Counted from the stretch's first letter, positions 32,767 through 41,701 are shown. The stretch: DNA of 53,252 nucleotides from Bacillota bacterium (GCA_017543265.1 JAFYGI010000043.1:1-53252), one strand, 5' to 3'. The notes: a model not told the origin generated them from the letters alone. Program-made: numbers and translations.

Positions 32767-33708
32767 GTGTATTTTAAAATAACGACCGTTTTTATTTGTC
32801 TTTGCGTGCCGGTACTTTTGGTATACTGTGGGGTGCGCTTTTTTCCGCGCAGGACTGCGGACGCGGTAACGGCACCCGCGCAGTTTTACGAGCTTGCGCC
32901 CGCAAGTCTTTCCACCGCCAACATAGAGGACTATGCGCCGCGGCGCTACGACATAAACGCCGTAAGCACCATACCGCAGCTTATGCAGTACATATACGCC
33001 GTGGACAAAAAAACGATAATGACAGACGATCTTTTTGACGTAAAGGCGCTGCTAAGCACCGACTGTCATATTAAAAGGCAGAGTGAAGCGCCGCTTGTGC
33101 TGATATTCCACACCCACCCCAACGAGCTTTACGCCGACAGCGCGGGCAAGGCGGAGGGGGTCTGCGGTGCGGGGGAGCGGCTGAAAACGCTTTTGGAGCA
33201 GAAATACGGCATAAAGGTACTGCACATAACCGAGGATTTTGATATGCAGGACGGCAAAATACAGCGAAACGGCGCATACGAGCGCTGCGAGCCGTACATA
33301 AGACGTGTACTGCGCGACAATCCGTCCATAAGGCTTTGCATAGACCTGCACCGTGACGGCGTAAGCGAAAATATGCGCCTTGTAAAGACGATAGACGGCA
33401 AAAGCTATGCAAAAATAATGTTTTTTAACGGCCTGTGCCAAAAAAACGAGGGCGGGAAGGCGGTCGGGGTCGGGCTTGAAAACCCGTACCTGAAGCAAAA
33501 TCTGGCGCTTAGCCTTAAAATGCAGCTGGCGCTGGACGAAAAATATCCCGGCGTAAGCCGCAAGATATACCTTAACGCCTACCGCTATTCGCTGCATTTT
33601 ATGGACAAAAGCCTGCTGATAGAGCTGGGTGCGCAGACCAACACCAAGGCGGAGGTAAACAACAGTATAGAAATAATCGCCGAGCTTATCGGAGAGGTGG
33701 TTTTATGA
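32767..33708 (+). CDS. spoIIP: SpoIIP, stage II sporulation cell-wall hydrolase
   Basis: A 313-residue protein anchored by one N-terminal helix (5-24). The zinc amidase/endopeptidase domain has IFHTHPNELY (with catalytic His and Glu), CIDLHRDG and a closing LLIELGAQTNT motif. SpoIIP acts with SpoIID and SpoIIM to thin septal peptidoglycan and drive engulfment. The start is GTG 32767 after AGAGGGA. Its last codons overlap the cwlD start by 4 bp. Confidence 0.93.
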   Translation: MYFKITTVFICLCVPVLLVYCGVRFFPRRTADAVTAPAQFYELAPASLSTANIEDYAPRRYDINAVSTIPQLMQYIYAVDKKTIMTDDLFDVKALLSTDCHIKRQSEAPLVLIFHTHPNELYADSAGKAEGVCGAGERLKTLLEQKYGIKVLHITEDFDMQDGKIQRNGAYERCEPYIRRVLRDNPSIRLCIDLHRDGVSENMRLVKTIDGKSYAKIMFFNGLCQKNEGGKAVGVGLENPYLKQNLALSLKMQLALDEKYPGVSRKIYLNAYRYSLHFMDKSLLIELGAQTNTKAEVNNSIEIIAELIGEVVL

Positions 33709-34376
33709 ACGGCAAAAGCACGCTGACATATCTGTATATCCTGCTTATTTTCATAGGCACCGCAAGGGTGTACCGTATGCGCACGGCACCTGCGGCCGCA
33801 ATGCCCGTAAGCAAAAAAAGCATCGTTATAGATGCGGGGCACGGCGGGTACGACCCCGGCAAGGTGGCGGCAGACGGCACCGAGGAAAAGACGGTAAACC
33901 TTGAAATAGCGCGGCTTTTGCAGGGCTATCTGGAGCAGGGCGGCGCATCCGTCACCGTGACAAGGCTGTCGGACGAGGCGCTTGCGGGGCGAAAGGCCGA
34001 CGATTTAAAGGCGCGGGCGGCGCTGCAAAAGGACTGTGATATTTTTGTGAGCATACACCAAAACAGCTACCCGTCCCCGAATGTGCACGGGGCGCAGGTG
34101 TTTTACTATGCCAAAAGCGAAAACGGCAAACGCCTTGCCGAGGCCGTGCAGGCGCGTATAAAGCAGGCCGCCGACACCGACAACACCCGCCTTGCAAAGC
34201 CGAGCCAAAGCTATTATATCCCCAAAAACAGCAAAATACCCTGTATAATCGTGGAATGCGGCTTTTTAAGCTCTCCAAAGGAAAACGAAAAATTAAAAGA
34301 CCCCGACTACCAAAAAAGGATAGCCGGGGCGATATATCTGGGTATAACCGATTATTTTGCACAGCCGGAGGTTTGA
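33705..34376 (+). CDS. cwlD: CwlD, N-acetylmuramoyl-L-alanine amidase of the spore cortex
   Basis: A 223-residue amidase_3 protein with one N-terminal helix. Motifs VIDAGHGGYDPG (zinc His), VNLEIARLL (Glu), SIHQNSY (His) and IIVECGFLSSPKEN (catalytic Glu) are complete. With PdaA, CwlD makes muramic-delta-lactam in cortex peptidoglycan. It is coupled to spoIIP and ends inside the boundary of repeat A copy 2. Confidence 0.9.
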   Translation: MNGKSTLTYLYILLIFIGTARVYRMRTAPAAAMPVSKKSIVIDAGHGGYDPGKVAADGTEEKTVNLEIARLLQGYLEQGGASVTVTRLSDEALAGRKADDLKARAALQKDCDIFVSIHQNSYPSPNVHGAQVFYYAKSENGKRLAEAVQARIKQAADTDNTRLAKPSQSYYIPKNSKIPCIIVECGFLSSPKENEKLKDPDYQKRIAGAIYLGITDYFAQPEV

Positions 34377-34712
34377 GGGGTTTCTTCGTTCCGAGATTTT
34401 AAGGAACCCCTCCGTCAGCCTTCGGCTGCCACCTCCCCTGGAGCTTGCGTTGCAAGCAAGGGGAGGCAAGTCATGGTGTTCGCAAGCGATAGTCTCCACT
34501 TGCAGGGGAGGCTCGGTCGCTACGCTCCCTCGGCTAATGCAACGTTATCATTAAACTTGTATCTATCGACTATTTAAGTGTTTTCGCTAAATGTATGCGT
34601 TGCATTAGTCTTGGCTCCCATTTACAGGGGAGGCAAGTCATGGTGTTCGCAAGCGATAGTCTCCACTTGCAGGGGAGGCTCGGTCGCTACGCTCCCTCGG
34701 CTAATGCAACGC
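34374..34712. repeat. Repeat family A, copy 2, with 85-bp direct repeats
   Basis: It begins at GAGGGGTTTCT overlapping the last bases of cwlD; AAGGAACCCCTCC forms its hairpin partner. An identical 85-bp stretch occurs at 34460-34544 and 34627-34711. The core is bounded by TAATGCAACG (34535-34544) and CGTTGCATTA (34598-34607) and matches the reverse complement of copy 1. The element fills the convergent cwlD-rng gap and contains no credible gene despite an open frame. Confidence 0.88.
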
Positions 34713-34753
34713 CCCTTAAACCATCCAAAGCTGATGACATTAAGGGGCGGTTT

Positions 34754-36115
34754 TTATTTATCCACCTCAAAATAATCGGCGGCGCTTGTTTCTATGGTCT
34801 CAATTTTGATTTTTTTGCCGTACTTTTCGGCGGTATCAAAAAGGTCCGTATTGGTTTCGAGGTATTTTGCAAGGTCGTGTCCCGCCCTTACGACTATTGT
34901 TTTGTAAACGGTCTGGGACAGCAAAAAGACGGCCTTATTTTTTATTATGCCCGAAATATATCTGAAATTGGGCACCTCACCGCTGCCGCGGCAAGTCCCG
35001 CAGGGGCGGGAAAAAAGTGTGTGCAGGGGCACGCTTTGTTTTTGGCGGGTTATCTGGGCAAGCCCAAGCTCGGTCATGCCGACATAGACGGTTTTAAGCC
35101 TATCGCCCGCAAGTGCCCGTTTAAGCTGTGTTTCAAGCGCTTCCACGTCCTCCCTGCCCGACATATTGACAAAATCCACGATGATTATGCCGCTTAAATT
35201 GCGCAGCCTTATCTGCCTTGCAATTTCTTTAGCCGCCTGGATATTGGTCTTTAGCGCCGTTTTGCGCTTATCCCCGCCGTCCGTGAATTTGCCGCTGTTG
35301 ACATCTATCACGGTCATGGCCTCGGTATAGTCAAAGACCAGAAAACCGCCGCAGTCCAGCCAGACCTTCCTTTGCAGCAGTTCCTCCACCTCTTTTTCAA
35401 TGCCGTATTCCGTAAAAAGCGGGATATCCTTTTCATAAAGCGTGGTATTTGCGAAGATATTTTTTATTTCGTCAAAATATTTTTTGTTATTTACGATCAG
35501 TTCGTCACCGTCCGACAGGCAGTCGCGTATAAGCCTGTCAACCTCCCGCGGGGCGCGGTAAAGGCGATACGGGGGCTTTGTAAACCTGCCCCTTTCCAGA
35601 ATATCGGCAAGCTTTTCCGACAGGGCGGATATTTCGGCTCTCAGGACGGTTTCGTCCGCGGCTTCGGCGTTGGTGCGGATAACGCAGGAAAAGCCCTCGG
35701 GCAGGGTCCGTCTTGCAAGCTGCGCAAGGCTCTGCCTTTGGGCGGTATCGGTTATTTTATGGGAAACGCCTATGTCCCTGCCGTCATTTGTGACCGCCGC
35801 CAGCCTGCCCGCCAGCGAGATGTCCGTGGTAAGTGCCGCACCCTTTTCGCCGTAGGCGGGCTTTTCCACCATGACAGACAACGCCTGTCCCTGCTGGATA
35901 TTCCTGCCTTTAAGCTGCAAAAAGCCGTTTTTGTCCGTGCCTATGTCCACAAAGGCATACTGCCCCTTGACTATCTGCATAACACGTCCCGCAAATATGT
36001 CGCCCGCCTGCGGGGCATCGTTTCTGTCCTCCGCGACAAGCTCGCACAAGGTGCCGTCTTCCGTCAGCGCCGCACGGATATAGCCCGAAAGCACATCTAT
36101 CAAAAGTTTTTTCAT
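34754..36115 (-). CDS. rng: Ribonuclease E/G family protein
   Basis: A 453-residue RNase G type enzyme: an S1-like domain (VMQIVKGQYAFVDIG, DKNGFLQL), RNase-H-like core, DNase-I-like catalytic Asp in MTVIDVNSG and IIIVDFVNM, and the zinc-link CGTCRGSG. It processes rRNA and mRNA 5' ends. In many Clostridia it follows the TIGR03960/TIGR03936 pair; here it is separate. It ends at repeat A copy 2 without an obvious terminator. Confidence 0.94.
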   Translation of the reverse strand: MKKLLIDVLSGYIRAALTEDGTLCELVAEDRNDAPQAGDIFAGRVMQIVKGQYAFVDIGTDKNGFLQLKGRNIQQGQALSVMVEKPAYGEKGAALTTDISLAGRLAAVTNDGRDIGVSHKITDTAQRQSLAQLARRTLPEGFSCVIRTNAEAADETVLRAEISALSEKLADILERGRFTKPPYRLYRAPREVDRLIRDCLSDGDELIVNNKKYFDEIKNIFANTTLYEKDIPLFTEYGIEKEVEELLQRKVWLDCGGFLVFDYTEAMTVIDVNSGKFTDGGDKRKTALKTNIQAAKEIARQIRLRNLSGIIIVDFVNMSGREDVEALETQLKRALAGDRLKTVYVGMTELGLAQITRQKQSVPLHTLFSRPCGTCRGSGEVPNFRYISGIIKNKAVFLLSQTVYKTIVVRAGHDLAKYLETNTDLFDTAEKYGKKIKIETIETSAADYFEVDK

Positions 36116-36117
36116 AA

Positions 36118-36759
36118 TTATCCCTTGTTTACCACAACAAGCGCGGCTATGCCTATGGCAAGCAGCACCACGCCGAAAAGATACAGCCCTGCGTTGAATT
36201 TACCCCCGCCCGCATTTTTCTGCGGCATAACTATACCCGTGTTTCTTAAAACGGTCACAAGGGGCTTGTATATCATCAGCGCAAGCGCCATATTTATCAC
36301 ACCCTTTATAAGGTTAAAGGGCAAAAACACCGTGGGCAGCATGGCCGCCACCTGCTCGCGCGGCACGCCCATATATATCGGTGTTACGGCATAGTTCCAC
36401 AAAAGCATCATGACAGACATTACCGCAACACCCAGCGCAAGGCCGCCTATCGCGCCCGCGTATGTACGCCTTTTTTTGTAGACAAAGGCCGCCGTGCAGG
36501 CAAAGGAGCAGCTGCTGATAACATTCATCGCAAAGCCGATATACGCCGTTTCGCTGACCGTGAACATCTCCACCAGCGACACCACCACCGATACCGCCAT
36601 TGCGGCCAAGGGGCCGAGAATAAAGCCGCCCACGGCTATGACCGCATCCTTCGGATCCAGCGTTAAAAAGTTGAACATTTTTATATGCACCGCCAGCATG
36701 ACCACATACGCCATAGCGCAAAGCATACCGACCAACGTCATTTTCTTTGTCCTGCTCAT
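36118..36759 (-). CDS. ECF transporter S-component (riboflavin-type candidate)
   Basis: A 213-residue, six-helix membrane protein. LTLDPKDAVIAVGGFILGPLAA matches the loop and helix pattern of RibU-like S-components; the N-terminus has the AxxxA-like helix that contacts EcfT. It captures a vitamin and joins shared EcfAA'T units encoded elsewhere. No FMN riboswitch precedes it, so riboflavin is a guess from the motif only. It overlaps the HAD gene by 4 bp. Confidence 0.85.
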   Translation of the reverse strand: MSRTKKMTLVGMLCAMAYVVMLAVHIKMFNFLTLDPKDAVIAVGGFILGPLAAMAVSVVVSLVEMFTVSETAYIGFAMNVISSCSFACTAAFVYKKRRTYAGAIGGLALGVAVMSVMMLLWNYAVTPIYMGVPREQVAAMLPTVFLPFNLIKGVINMALALMIYKPLVTVLRNTGIVMPQKNAGGGKFNAGLYLFGVVLLAIGIAALVVVNKG

Positions 36760-37598
36760 ATTTCCTCCCCAAAGATAACGGCAAGCATCCTGCCGACACC
36801 GCCGTTTGTATTGTCGTATTCCGTTACCGCATCCGCGGCCTTTTTAAGCTTTTCGTCACCGTTTATCATGGCCACGCCAAGCCCCGCATATTCTATCATG
36901 GAAATATCGTTTTCGCCGTCGCCGAAGGCTATTATCCCCTCACGGGGTATGCCCTTTTTCTCTGCATAGGCTTTCAGCGCCTCGCCCTTTGTGCTGCCCT
37001 TTGCTATAATATCAACGCAGTTAAAGCCCGCAGCATGCACGTTAAGCTCGTCTATCCCCTGCAGGTCGGCCTGCACCTTAAGGCGTTTTTCAATATCGTC
37101 ATCTATAAAGACCACTTTAAGCACGTTTTTTATGCCGCGCAGCTCCTTTATGCTTTCGCAGAAATGATAAGGCAGCTCGTATTTCAAAACACGGGTGTAT
37201 TCCTTGACTATCTGGCTGAGCCCAAGACGCATGGCCTCCCTGTCGTTTGTGTAGCAGGCATCGGTGGTCAGCATTTTAAAAAGCAGACCCTCCGCCTCGA
37301 AATAGTCTATCACCCGCGCCACCGCCGCATCGTTTATGGCATTTACATAAATAAGCCCCGCACCCGAATAGTCGGTCACGGTGCCGCCGTTGCAGCCGAT
37401 TATCGGCGCATCAAGCCCCAGCTCCTCGGCGTATTCACGGGCAAGGATGTCGTTCCTGCCCGTTGCTATGATAAAATCCACGCCTTTTGCCTTTAAATTT
37501 GCAATTACCCTTTTGTTTATATCACAGATATTGCCGTACCTGTCCAGCAGCGTCCTGTCGCAGTCCACGGCCACCAGTTTGTACTTATTGAAGCTCAT
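36756..37598 (-). CDS. Cof-type HAD-IIB hydrolase
   Basis: A 280-residue HAD phosphatase. Motif I VDCDRTLLD (9-17), motif II IIATGRN, the type IIB cap, Lys in AKGSTKGEAL and motif IV FGDGENDISMIEYAG. Such enzymes dephosphorylate sugar phosphates or FMN. Its start overlaps the 3' end of rsfS by 14 bp, and its stop the ECF gene by 4 bp. The substrate is unknown. Confidence 0.92.
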   Translation of the reverse strand: MSFNKYKLVAVDCDRTLLDRYGNICDINKRVIANLKAKGVDFIIATGRNDILAREYAEELGLDAPIIGCNGGTVTDYSGAGLIYVNAINDAAVARVIDYFEAEGLLFKMLTTDACYTNDREAMRLGLSQIVKEYTRVLKYELPYHFCESIKELRGIKNVLKVVFIDDDIEKRLKVQADLQGIDELNVHAAGFNCVDIIAKGSTKGEALKAYAEKKGIPREGIIAFGDGENDISMIEYAGLGVAMINGDEKLKKAADAVTEYDNTNGGVGRMLAVIFGEEI

Positions 37599-37941
37599 CC
37601 GTGCTTACTTCCTTTGCATCGCCCCAGATACGCTCCAGACTGTAGAACTCCCTGTCCTCTTCGTTGAAAAGATGCACGATTATATCGCCAAAGTCAAGCA
37701 GTATCCAGCTTCCTGTCTGCATACCCTCGCTGTGGTTAAGGCGAAAGCCCGCCTTGTAAAGGTTTTCCTCCACGGCATCGGCCATGGCCTTTATCTGGTT
37801 TGGATTACCGCCGCTTGCTATAAGAAAATAGTCCGCAATAGGCGATATCTCGCTTATATCCAGTACCTTTATATCCCTTGCCATCTTGTCGTCAAGACCC
37901 TTGTAGGCGGCCTTTACGCCCTCAAAAATATTTTTTTCCAT
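37585..37941 (-). CDS. rsfS: RsfS, ribosome silencing factor
   Basis: A 118-residue RsfS/Iojap protein: VLDISEISPIADYFLIASG, AVEENLYKAG, and WILLDFGDIIVHLFNEEDRE. RsfS binds uL14 and prevents subunit joining in starvation. It lies downstream of nadD-yqeK, the standard order, but is separated by a 103-bp spacer holding two long hairpins. AAAGGAG precedes the ATG. Confidence 0.95.
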   Translation of the reverse strand: MEKNIFEGVKAAYKGLDDKMARDIKVLDISEISPIADYFLIASGGNPNQIKAMADAVEENLYKAGFRLNHSEGMQTGSWILLDFGDIIVHLFNEEDREFYSLERIWGDAKEVSTDELQ

Positions 37942-37980
37942 TTTATGCTCCTTTTTTTAATTTATTTATAGTAAGCGAAT

Positions 37981-38020
37981 TAAATAATCGGACTTAAGCT
38001 CGCTTAAGGCTGATTATTTA
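37981..38020. repeat. Near-perfect 40-nt palindrome
   Basis: TAAATAATC (37981-37989) pairs with GATTATTTA (38012-38020) and CTTAAGC (37993-37999) with GCTTAAG (38002-38008), with a two-base loop. There is no T run, so it is not a standard terminator. Confidence 0.8.
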
Positions 38021-38033
38021 TGAGCCCCATCAT

Positions 38034-38068
38034 ATCGTGAACGTCTAAATATTTTTGACGTTCACGAT
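38034..38068. repeat. 12-bp inverted repeat at the nadD-yqeK 3' end
   Basis: ATCGTGAACGTC (38034-38045) and GACGTTCACGAT (38057-38068) with an 11-base loop. One arm encodes the last residues of the fusion protein; flanking ATCAT/ATGAT extends it. No T run is present. Confidence 0.8.
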
Positions 38069-39283
38069 AAGATGATCCTTGTAATATTCCAGCGCATCAC
38101 GGCTGAGCGGATGAATAACGCGCTTTTTGCCCTTATTGTATTTTATGGTATGGTCAAGGGCAAAGGCCATTGCCTCGTCCAGATCCTTATACGCCAGTTT
38201 TTTCATTTCGTCCATACCCTCAAAGTAGTGACGGTTCGGCTCGAAAAAGTCGGCCAGATAGACTATCTTTTCAAGCGTGCTCATACCGGGGCGCCCCGTT
38301 GTGTGGTAGCGCACGGCGTTAAGCACATCCTCGTCGTCTATGCCGAACATATCCCGCGCCAGCTCCGCACCCAGAAACGGGTGGATAAGGTCGGTCTGAT
38401 TGACCAGCACCTCGTCCAGTTCCAGGCCGTATTTGTCGCACATATCCAGCTTTTCCTTGTTGGATATATCCTTTGCGCAGTCGTGCAAAAGCCCCGCAAG
38501 GTACGCCTTTTTCTCGTCCGCACCGTGCACCTTTGCCAGCCTTACGCTCTCCTCCGCCACGCCCTGCGTATGGGTAAAGCGTTTTGGACTTAACATATAA
38601 TGCAGCTTTTTGTTTATCTCGTCTATCAAGGGCTCCGTCTCCTCATAGGGCTGATATTGGTACAGTCCGAATTTTTTTATATATTGCTCCACGCTGTCGG
38701 GCAGAAGATAGCGCACGGACTTGCCCACGCCCACGCGGTTTCTGATATCCGTGGAGGATATGGAAAGAGCGGGCACCTCCAGAAAGGTGAAGCTGTCGTG
38801 GGGTATCTGCGCCTTTATCAGCCCGTAAAATATCTTGCTTTTGTCGTAGCCCGGACGGGTAACGGCAACTATGCGGCACAGCCTGACCAGTGCCTGCGGG
38901 TCCTTCCACGATATTATCTCGGCCGCGGCATCCGCACCCGTAATAAAGTATATCTCGCAGTCGGGGGCACATTGGGTGCGCAGGGCGCGTATCGTGTCTA
39001 TGGTGTATGTCATGCCGGGGCGGTCTATCTCCATGCGCGACACCTCAAAATAGGGGTTGTTGGCCGTTGCCAGCACCGTCATAAGATAGCGGTGTTCGTC
39101 CCCCGCCACACGGGTCTTTTGCTTGTGCGGCGGTCGTCCCGAGGGGATAAAAAGCACCCTTTCCACACCCAGCTCCTCCCTTACGGTCTCTGCCGCCACA
39201 AGGTGTCCGTAATGTATGGGGTCGAAGGTGCCGCCCATTACGGCAAGCTTTTTGCAGTTTTTGATATTATCCAGACTTTTCAC
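38045..39283 (-). CDS. nadD-yqeK: NadD-YqeK fusion (NaMN adenylyltransferase + HD hydrolase)
   Basis: A 412-residue fusion. Residues 12-208: nicotinate-mononucleotide adenylyltransferase, with GGTFDPIHYGHL (17-28) and SSTDIRNRV (176-184). Residues about 220-405: YqeK-type HD domain, with RFTHTQGV (His238), LLHDCAKD (His267, Asp268) and a later LIHPFLGAELA; this family hydrolyses diadenosine tetraphosphate. The two genes are normally adjacent (nadD-yqeK-rsfS); here they are joined in one frame. The 3' end overlaps an inverted repeat. Confidence 0.95.
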   Translation of the reverse strand: MKSLDNIKNCKKLAVMGGTFDPIHYGHLVAAETVREELGVERVLFIPSGRPPHKQKTRVAGDEHRYLMTVLATANNPYFEVSRMEIDRPGMTYTIDTIRALRTQCAPDCEIYFITGADAAAEIISWKDPQALVRLCRIVAVTRPGYDKSKIFYGLIKAQIPHDSFTFLEVPALSISSTDIRNRVGVGKSVRYLLPDSVEQYIKKFGLYQYQPYEETEPLIDEINKKLHYMLSPKRFTHTQGVAEESVRLAKVHGADEKKAYLAGLLHDCAKDISNKEKLDMCDKYGLELDEVLVNQTDLIHPFLGAELARDMFGIDDEDVLNAVRYHTTGRPGMSTLEKIVYLADFFEPNRHYFEGMDEMKKLAYKDLDEAMAFALDHTIKYNKGKKRVIHPLSRDALEYYKDHLIVNVKNI

Positions 39284-39286
39284 TTT

Positions 39287-40129
39287 TTATGCCTCGTCAT
39301 ATATCTTTTGCAGATATTCGCAGTCGCTGTGGTATCTGCTTTCGTTGGAGTTTTCAATAAGCATGGTTATATGGGGCTTTTTCTCCTTTAGGTGCCTGAA
39401 AAGCGGCGCATAGTCAAACAAGCCCTCGCCCACCTGCTCAAAGGCAACATCGCCGTTTTCGTCCAGCTTAAAGTCCTTGATGTGCATAACGGAAACTCTG
39501 TCGCCGTAGTATCTGAAAACATTGTCTATCACCTTTTCCTGCTCCTTGTAGTTGTTTCTGTCAAGCAGGTTCACGGGGTCGAGTATTATCTCCACATTGG
39601 GGGAATTTATCTCGCGCAGGAAGCGCAGGGTTATTTCGGGGCTGTAGAGCGTATGCGTGGCAACGCTTTCTATACCCACGATAACACCCAGCTTTTCGGC
39701 CGCGTCCACTATCTCGCGCATGGATTTCATAAGAAGTCGGTAGCAGGCCTCCGTGTAAGTGGCGGGCACTATTTTGAAGTTGGGGTCAAAGCGTCCCGTC
39801 TCCGTGCCTACCATGTCCGCGCCGATAGCCTTTGCATATTTAAGATGCTCTATAAAGGTGGCAACATTTTTCTGTCTTTCGCTTTCTATGGGGTTTGTGG
39901 GGTTGATATAGCAGCCCAGCACCGCAACATGGATGTTGTTTTCCCTTAAACGTCTGCCGATATAGTACCCAAGGCCGGGGTTGTAGTTGCCAAGCGTAAA
40001 ATCAATGTCCGAAATGGACTTTTTAAACGCAAGCTGCACCAGGTCGATGTTGTTTTGCTTTACCTTTGCAAGAAAGTCGTCAAAATTCTGTTTTCCGCCA
40101 AGGTCGTGTCCTCTCATTCCAAAGCTCAT
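39287..40129 (-). CDS. Sugar phosphate isomerase/epimerase (TIM barrel)
   Basis: A 280-residue AP-endonuclease-2-like TIM barrel. Likely metal ligands are in GTETGRFDP, VGIESVATHT, EIILDPVNLLD, MHIKDFKLDENGDV and MLIENSNES. The family isomerises sugars or inositols. It overlaps ispD by 4 bp and ends 3 bp before nadD-yqeK. The substrate is unknown; the neighbours give no clue. Confidence 0.88.
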   Translation of the reverse strand: MSFGMRGHDLGGKQNFDDFLAKVKQNNIDLVQLAFKKSISDIDFTLGNYNPGLGYYIGRRLRENNIHVAVLGCYINPTNPIESERQKNVATFIEHLKYAKAIGADMVGTETGRFDPNFKIVPATYTEACYRLLMKSMREIVDAAEKLGVIVGIESVATHTLYSPEITLRFLREINSPNVEIILDPVNLLDRNNYKEQEKVIDNVFRYYGDRVSVMHIKDFKLDENGDVAFEQVGEGLFDYAPLFRHLKEKKPHITMLIENSNESRYHSDCEYLQKIYDEA

Positions 40130-40821
40130 AATTCATACCTCTCTTTCTTAACCTTTTCCAGTATTTTCAGCCCGATATCCATATCCTCGGGCGTTGTTAT
40201 CTTGATATTTTCGTAGCTGCCCCGAACCATTTTTGTCCTGTAGCCCAGCCTTTCGGTCAGCATGGCATCGTCCGTGCCGAGAAAACCGTCCTCACGCGCC
40301 TTTTGGTGGGCACGCATGATAATATCGTATTTAAAGGCCTGCGGGGTCTGCGCCTGCCACAAAAGCGAGCGGTCGGGCGTGCTTTCGATAAAGCCGTCAC
40401 CGTCGCATATCTTTATTGTGTCCTTTACGGGCACACCCAGCACACAGCAGCCGAAACGCCGCACGTTTTCCGTTATGTCCGCAATGCACCCTGCACCGAT
40501 AAACGGCCTGACACCGTCATGTATCAGCACCACATCGCAATCCTTTAACGCACACAGCCCGTTGTATACGGAATACTGCCGCTCGCTGCCGCCCGCCACC
40601 ACCGCCTTTACCTTTTTGAACGGTGCGGCGATGTCGTTTTTCACATAGTCCGTGTTTTCCGCATTTGTCACTATCACAATGCCGTCTATGTCGGGCGAAT
40701 TTTCAAAGGCCTCTATCGTATAGGAAAGTATGGTGCGGCCGTTAAGCTCCAGAAACTGCTTGGGGCGGTCGGCACCCATCCTTTTGCCGCTGCCTGCGGC
40801 CACTATCATTGCATAATTCAT
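40126..40821 (-). CDS. ispD: IspD, 2-C-methyl-D-erythritol 4-phosphate cytidylyltransferase
   Basis: A 231-residue enzyme. CTP site AAGSGKRMGADRPKQF (8-23), VAGGSERQYSVYNGL, HDGVRPF, and TPQAFKYDII with the late TPEDMDIG. It makes CDP-ME in the non-mevalonate isoprenoid pathway. ispF is not adjacent. The start overlaps the unknown upstream gene by 4 bp. Confidence 0.96.
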   Translation of the reverse strand: MNYAMIVAAGSGKRMGADRPKQFLELNGRTILSYTIEAFENSPDIDGIVIVTNAENTDYVKNDIAAPFKKVKAVVAGGSERQYSVYNGLCALKDCDVVLIHDGVRPFIGAGCIADITENVRRFGCCVLGVPVKDTIKICDGDGFIESTPDRSLLWQAQTPQAFKYDIIMRAHQKAREDGFLGTDDAMLTERLGYRTKMVRGSYENIKITTPEDMDIGLKILEKVKKERYEL

Positions 40822-41618
40822 TTTGTGATGCCTCCGTTATGTCTGCCGTGCAGCTTCATTACCGCATCCGCAACGGGATATTCCCTTTCGTCCCCCGCCG
40901 CGGTATGCTCCGTCTTGATGCGCTCCGCCGCAGTCTGCTTGCCGTCGTCCTTGTCGGTCAGCTCCGTACCCATGCTTTCGTACAGCATCCATGTTATGTA
41001 GCCGCCGGGGGAGGCGATAAATGTCACCTGCGCCCTTTTGCCTGCGGGATAGCGGTAAACGGGATGCTCCTCCTGCGGGGGCTCGCCCCATTTGCGGTAT
41101 ACCTCGCCGACGTGCATACCGACGTGTATCTCGCCTATCCTGAACGAGGGGTCGTGACTGCTGATGCGGTAAAACATACCGTTTTTGATGCGTACCTCGG
41201 CTATCTCCTCGCCGTTTTTGTACATTTTGCCCGCCTCGGCATCACCCGCGTAGTTTACATCGTGCTTTATCTCAAAGCCGTCCGACATCTCCGCATTGCC
41301 CGGCACACGGATACGCACACCGCCGATGTAAAGCTGCTCGCCCAGCCTGCTGCGCAGGTCGTAGTAAAGCGCACCCGGTGAAAGGCTGTCGTCCGTTACG
41401 GCCATGCCCGAAATAATGTTGTCGTATATCGGCGTGTAGTTGCTTACAAACCGCGCTTTGCCGCCCGATGCCACGCTTTCGACATATTCTGTTGTTTTGC
41501 CGTCTGTGTCAAAAAAGCTGTAATCGGGCGAAAGACCGTAGGTGTTGTAGCAATAGTTCATCATTACCATATCCAGCACCAGGGCCCCCGTCAGGTACAG
41601 TTTGGGAAATGTCTGCAT
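40818..41618 (-). CDS. Protein of unknown function coupled to ispD
   Basis: A 266-residue protein from ATG 41618 (GGAGG upstream; a longer frame was rejected). There is no signal peptide. The middle has IGEIHVGMHVGEVYRKWGEP, a pattern like SmpA/BLIP-type folds (GMTxxEVxxxxGEP), followed by YPAGKRAQVTFIASPGG. The N-terminus is Tyr/Met-rich. Its overlap with ispD suggests co-translation, but no known ispD partner looks like it. Confidence 0.6.
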   Translation of the reverse strand: MQTFPKLYLTGALVLDMVMMNYCYNTYGLSPDYSFFDTDGKTTEYVESVASGGKARFVSNYTPIYDNIISGMAVTDDSLSPGALYYDLRSRLGEQLYIGGVRIRVPGNAEMSDGFEIKHDVNYAGDAEAGKMYKNGEEIAEVRIKNGMFYRISSHDPSFRIGEIHVGMHVGEVYRKWGEPPQEEHPVYRYPAGKRAQVTFIASPGGYITWMLYESMGTELTDKDDGKQTAAERIKTEHTAAGDEREYPVADAVMKLHGRHNGGITK

Positions 41619-41701
41619 ACTCTGACCTCCATAATACATATACAGTATATCACCTTTTGCAAAAAAAAGCTACATTATTTTTTGACGTTCCCCTATTTTT
41701 T

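Noticed and set aside
34357..34775. Two overlapping frames sharing a Cys/Ser-rich stretch
   Set aside because: They arise from the identical 85-bp direct repeats of repeat A copy 2, not from paralogous genes.
35372..36394. 340-codon plus-strand frame opposite the RNase G gene
   Set aside because: It lies antisense to a complete, well-motifed RNase G, has no recognisable domain and no ribosome-binding site; a shadow of the GC-rich codon pattern.
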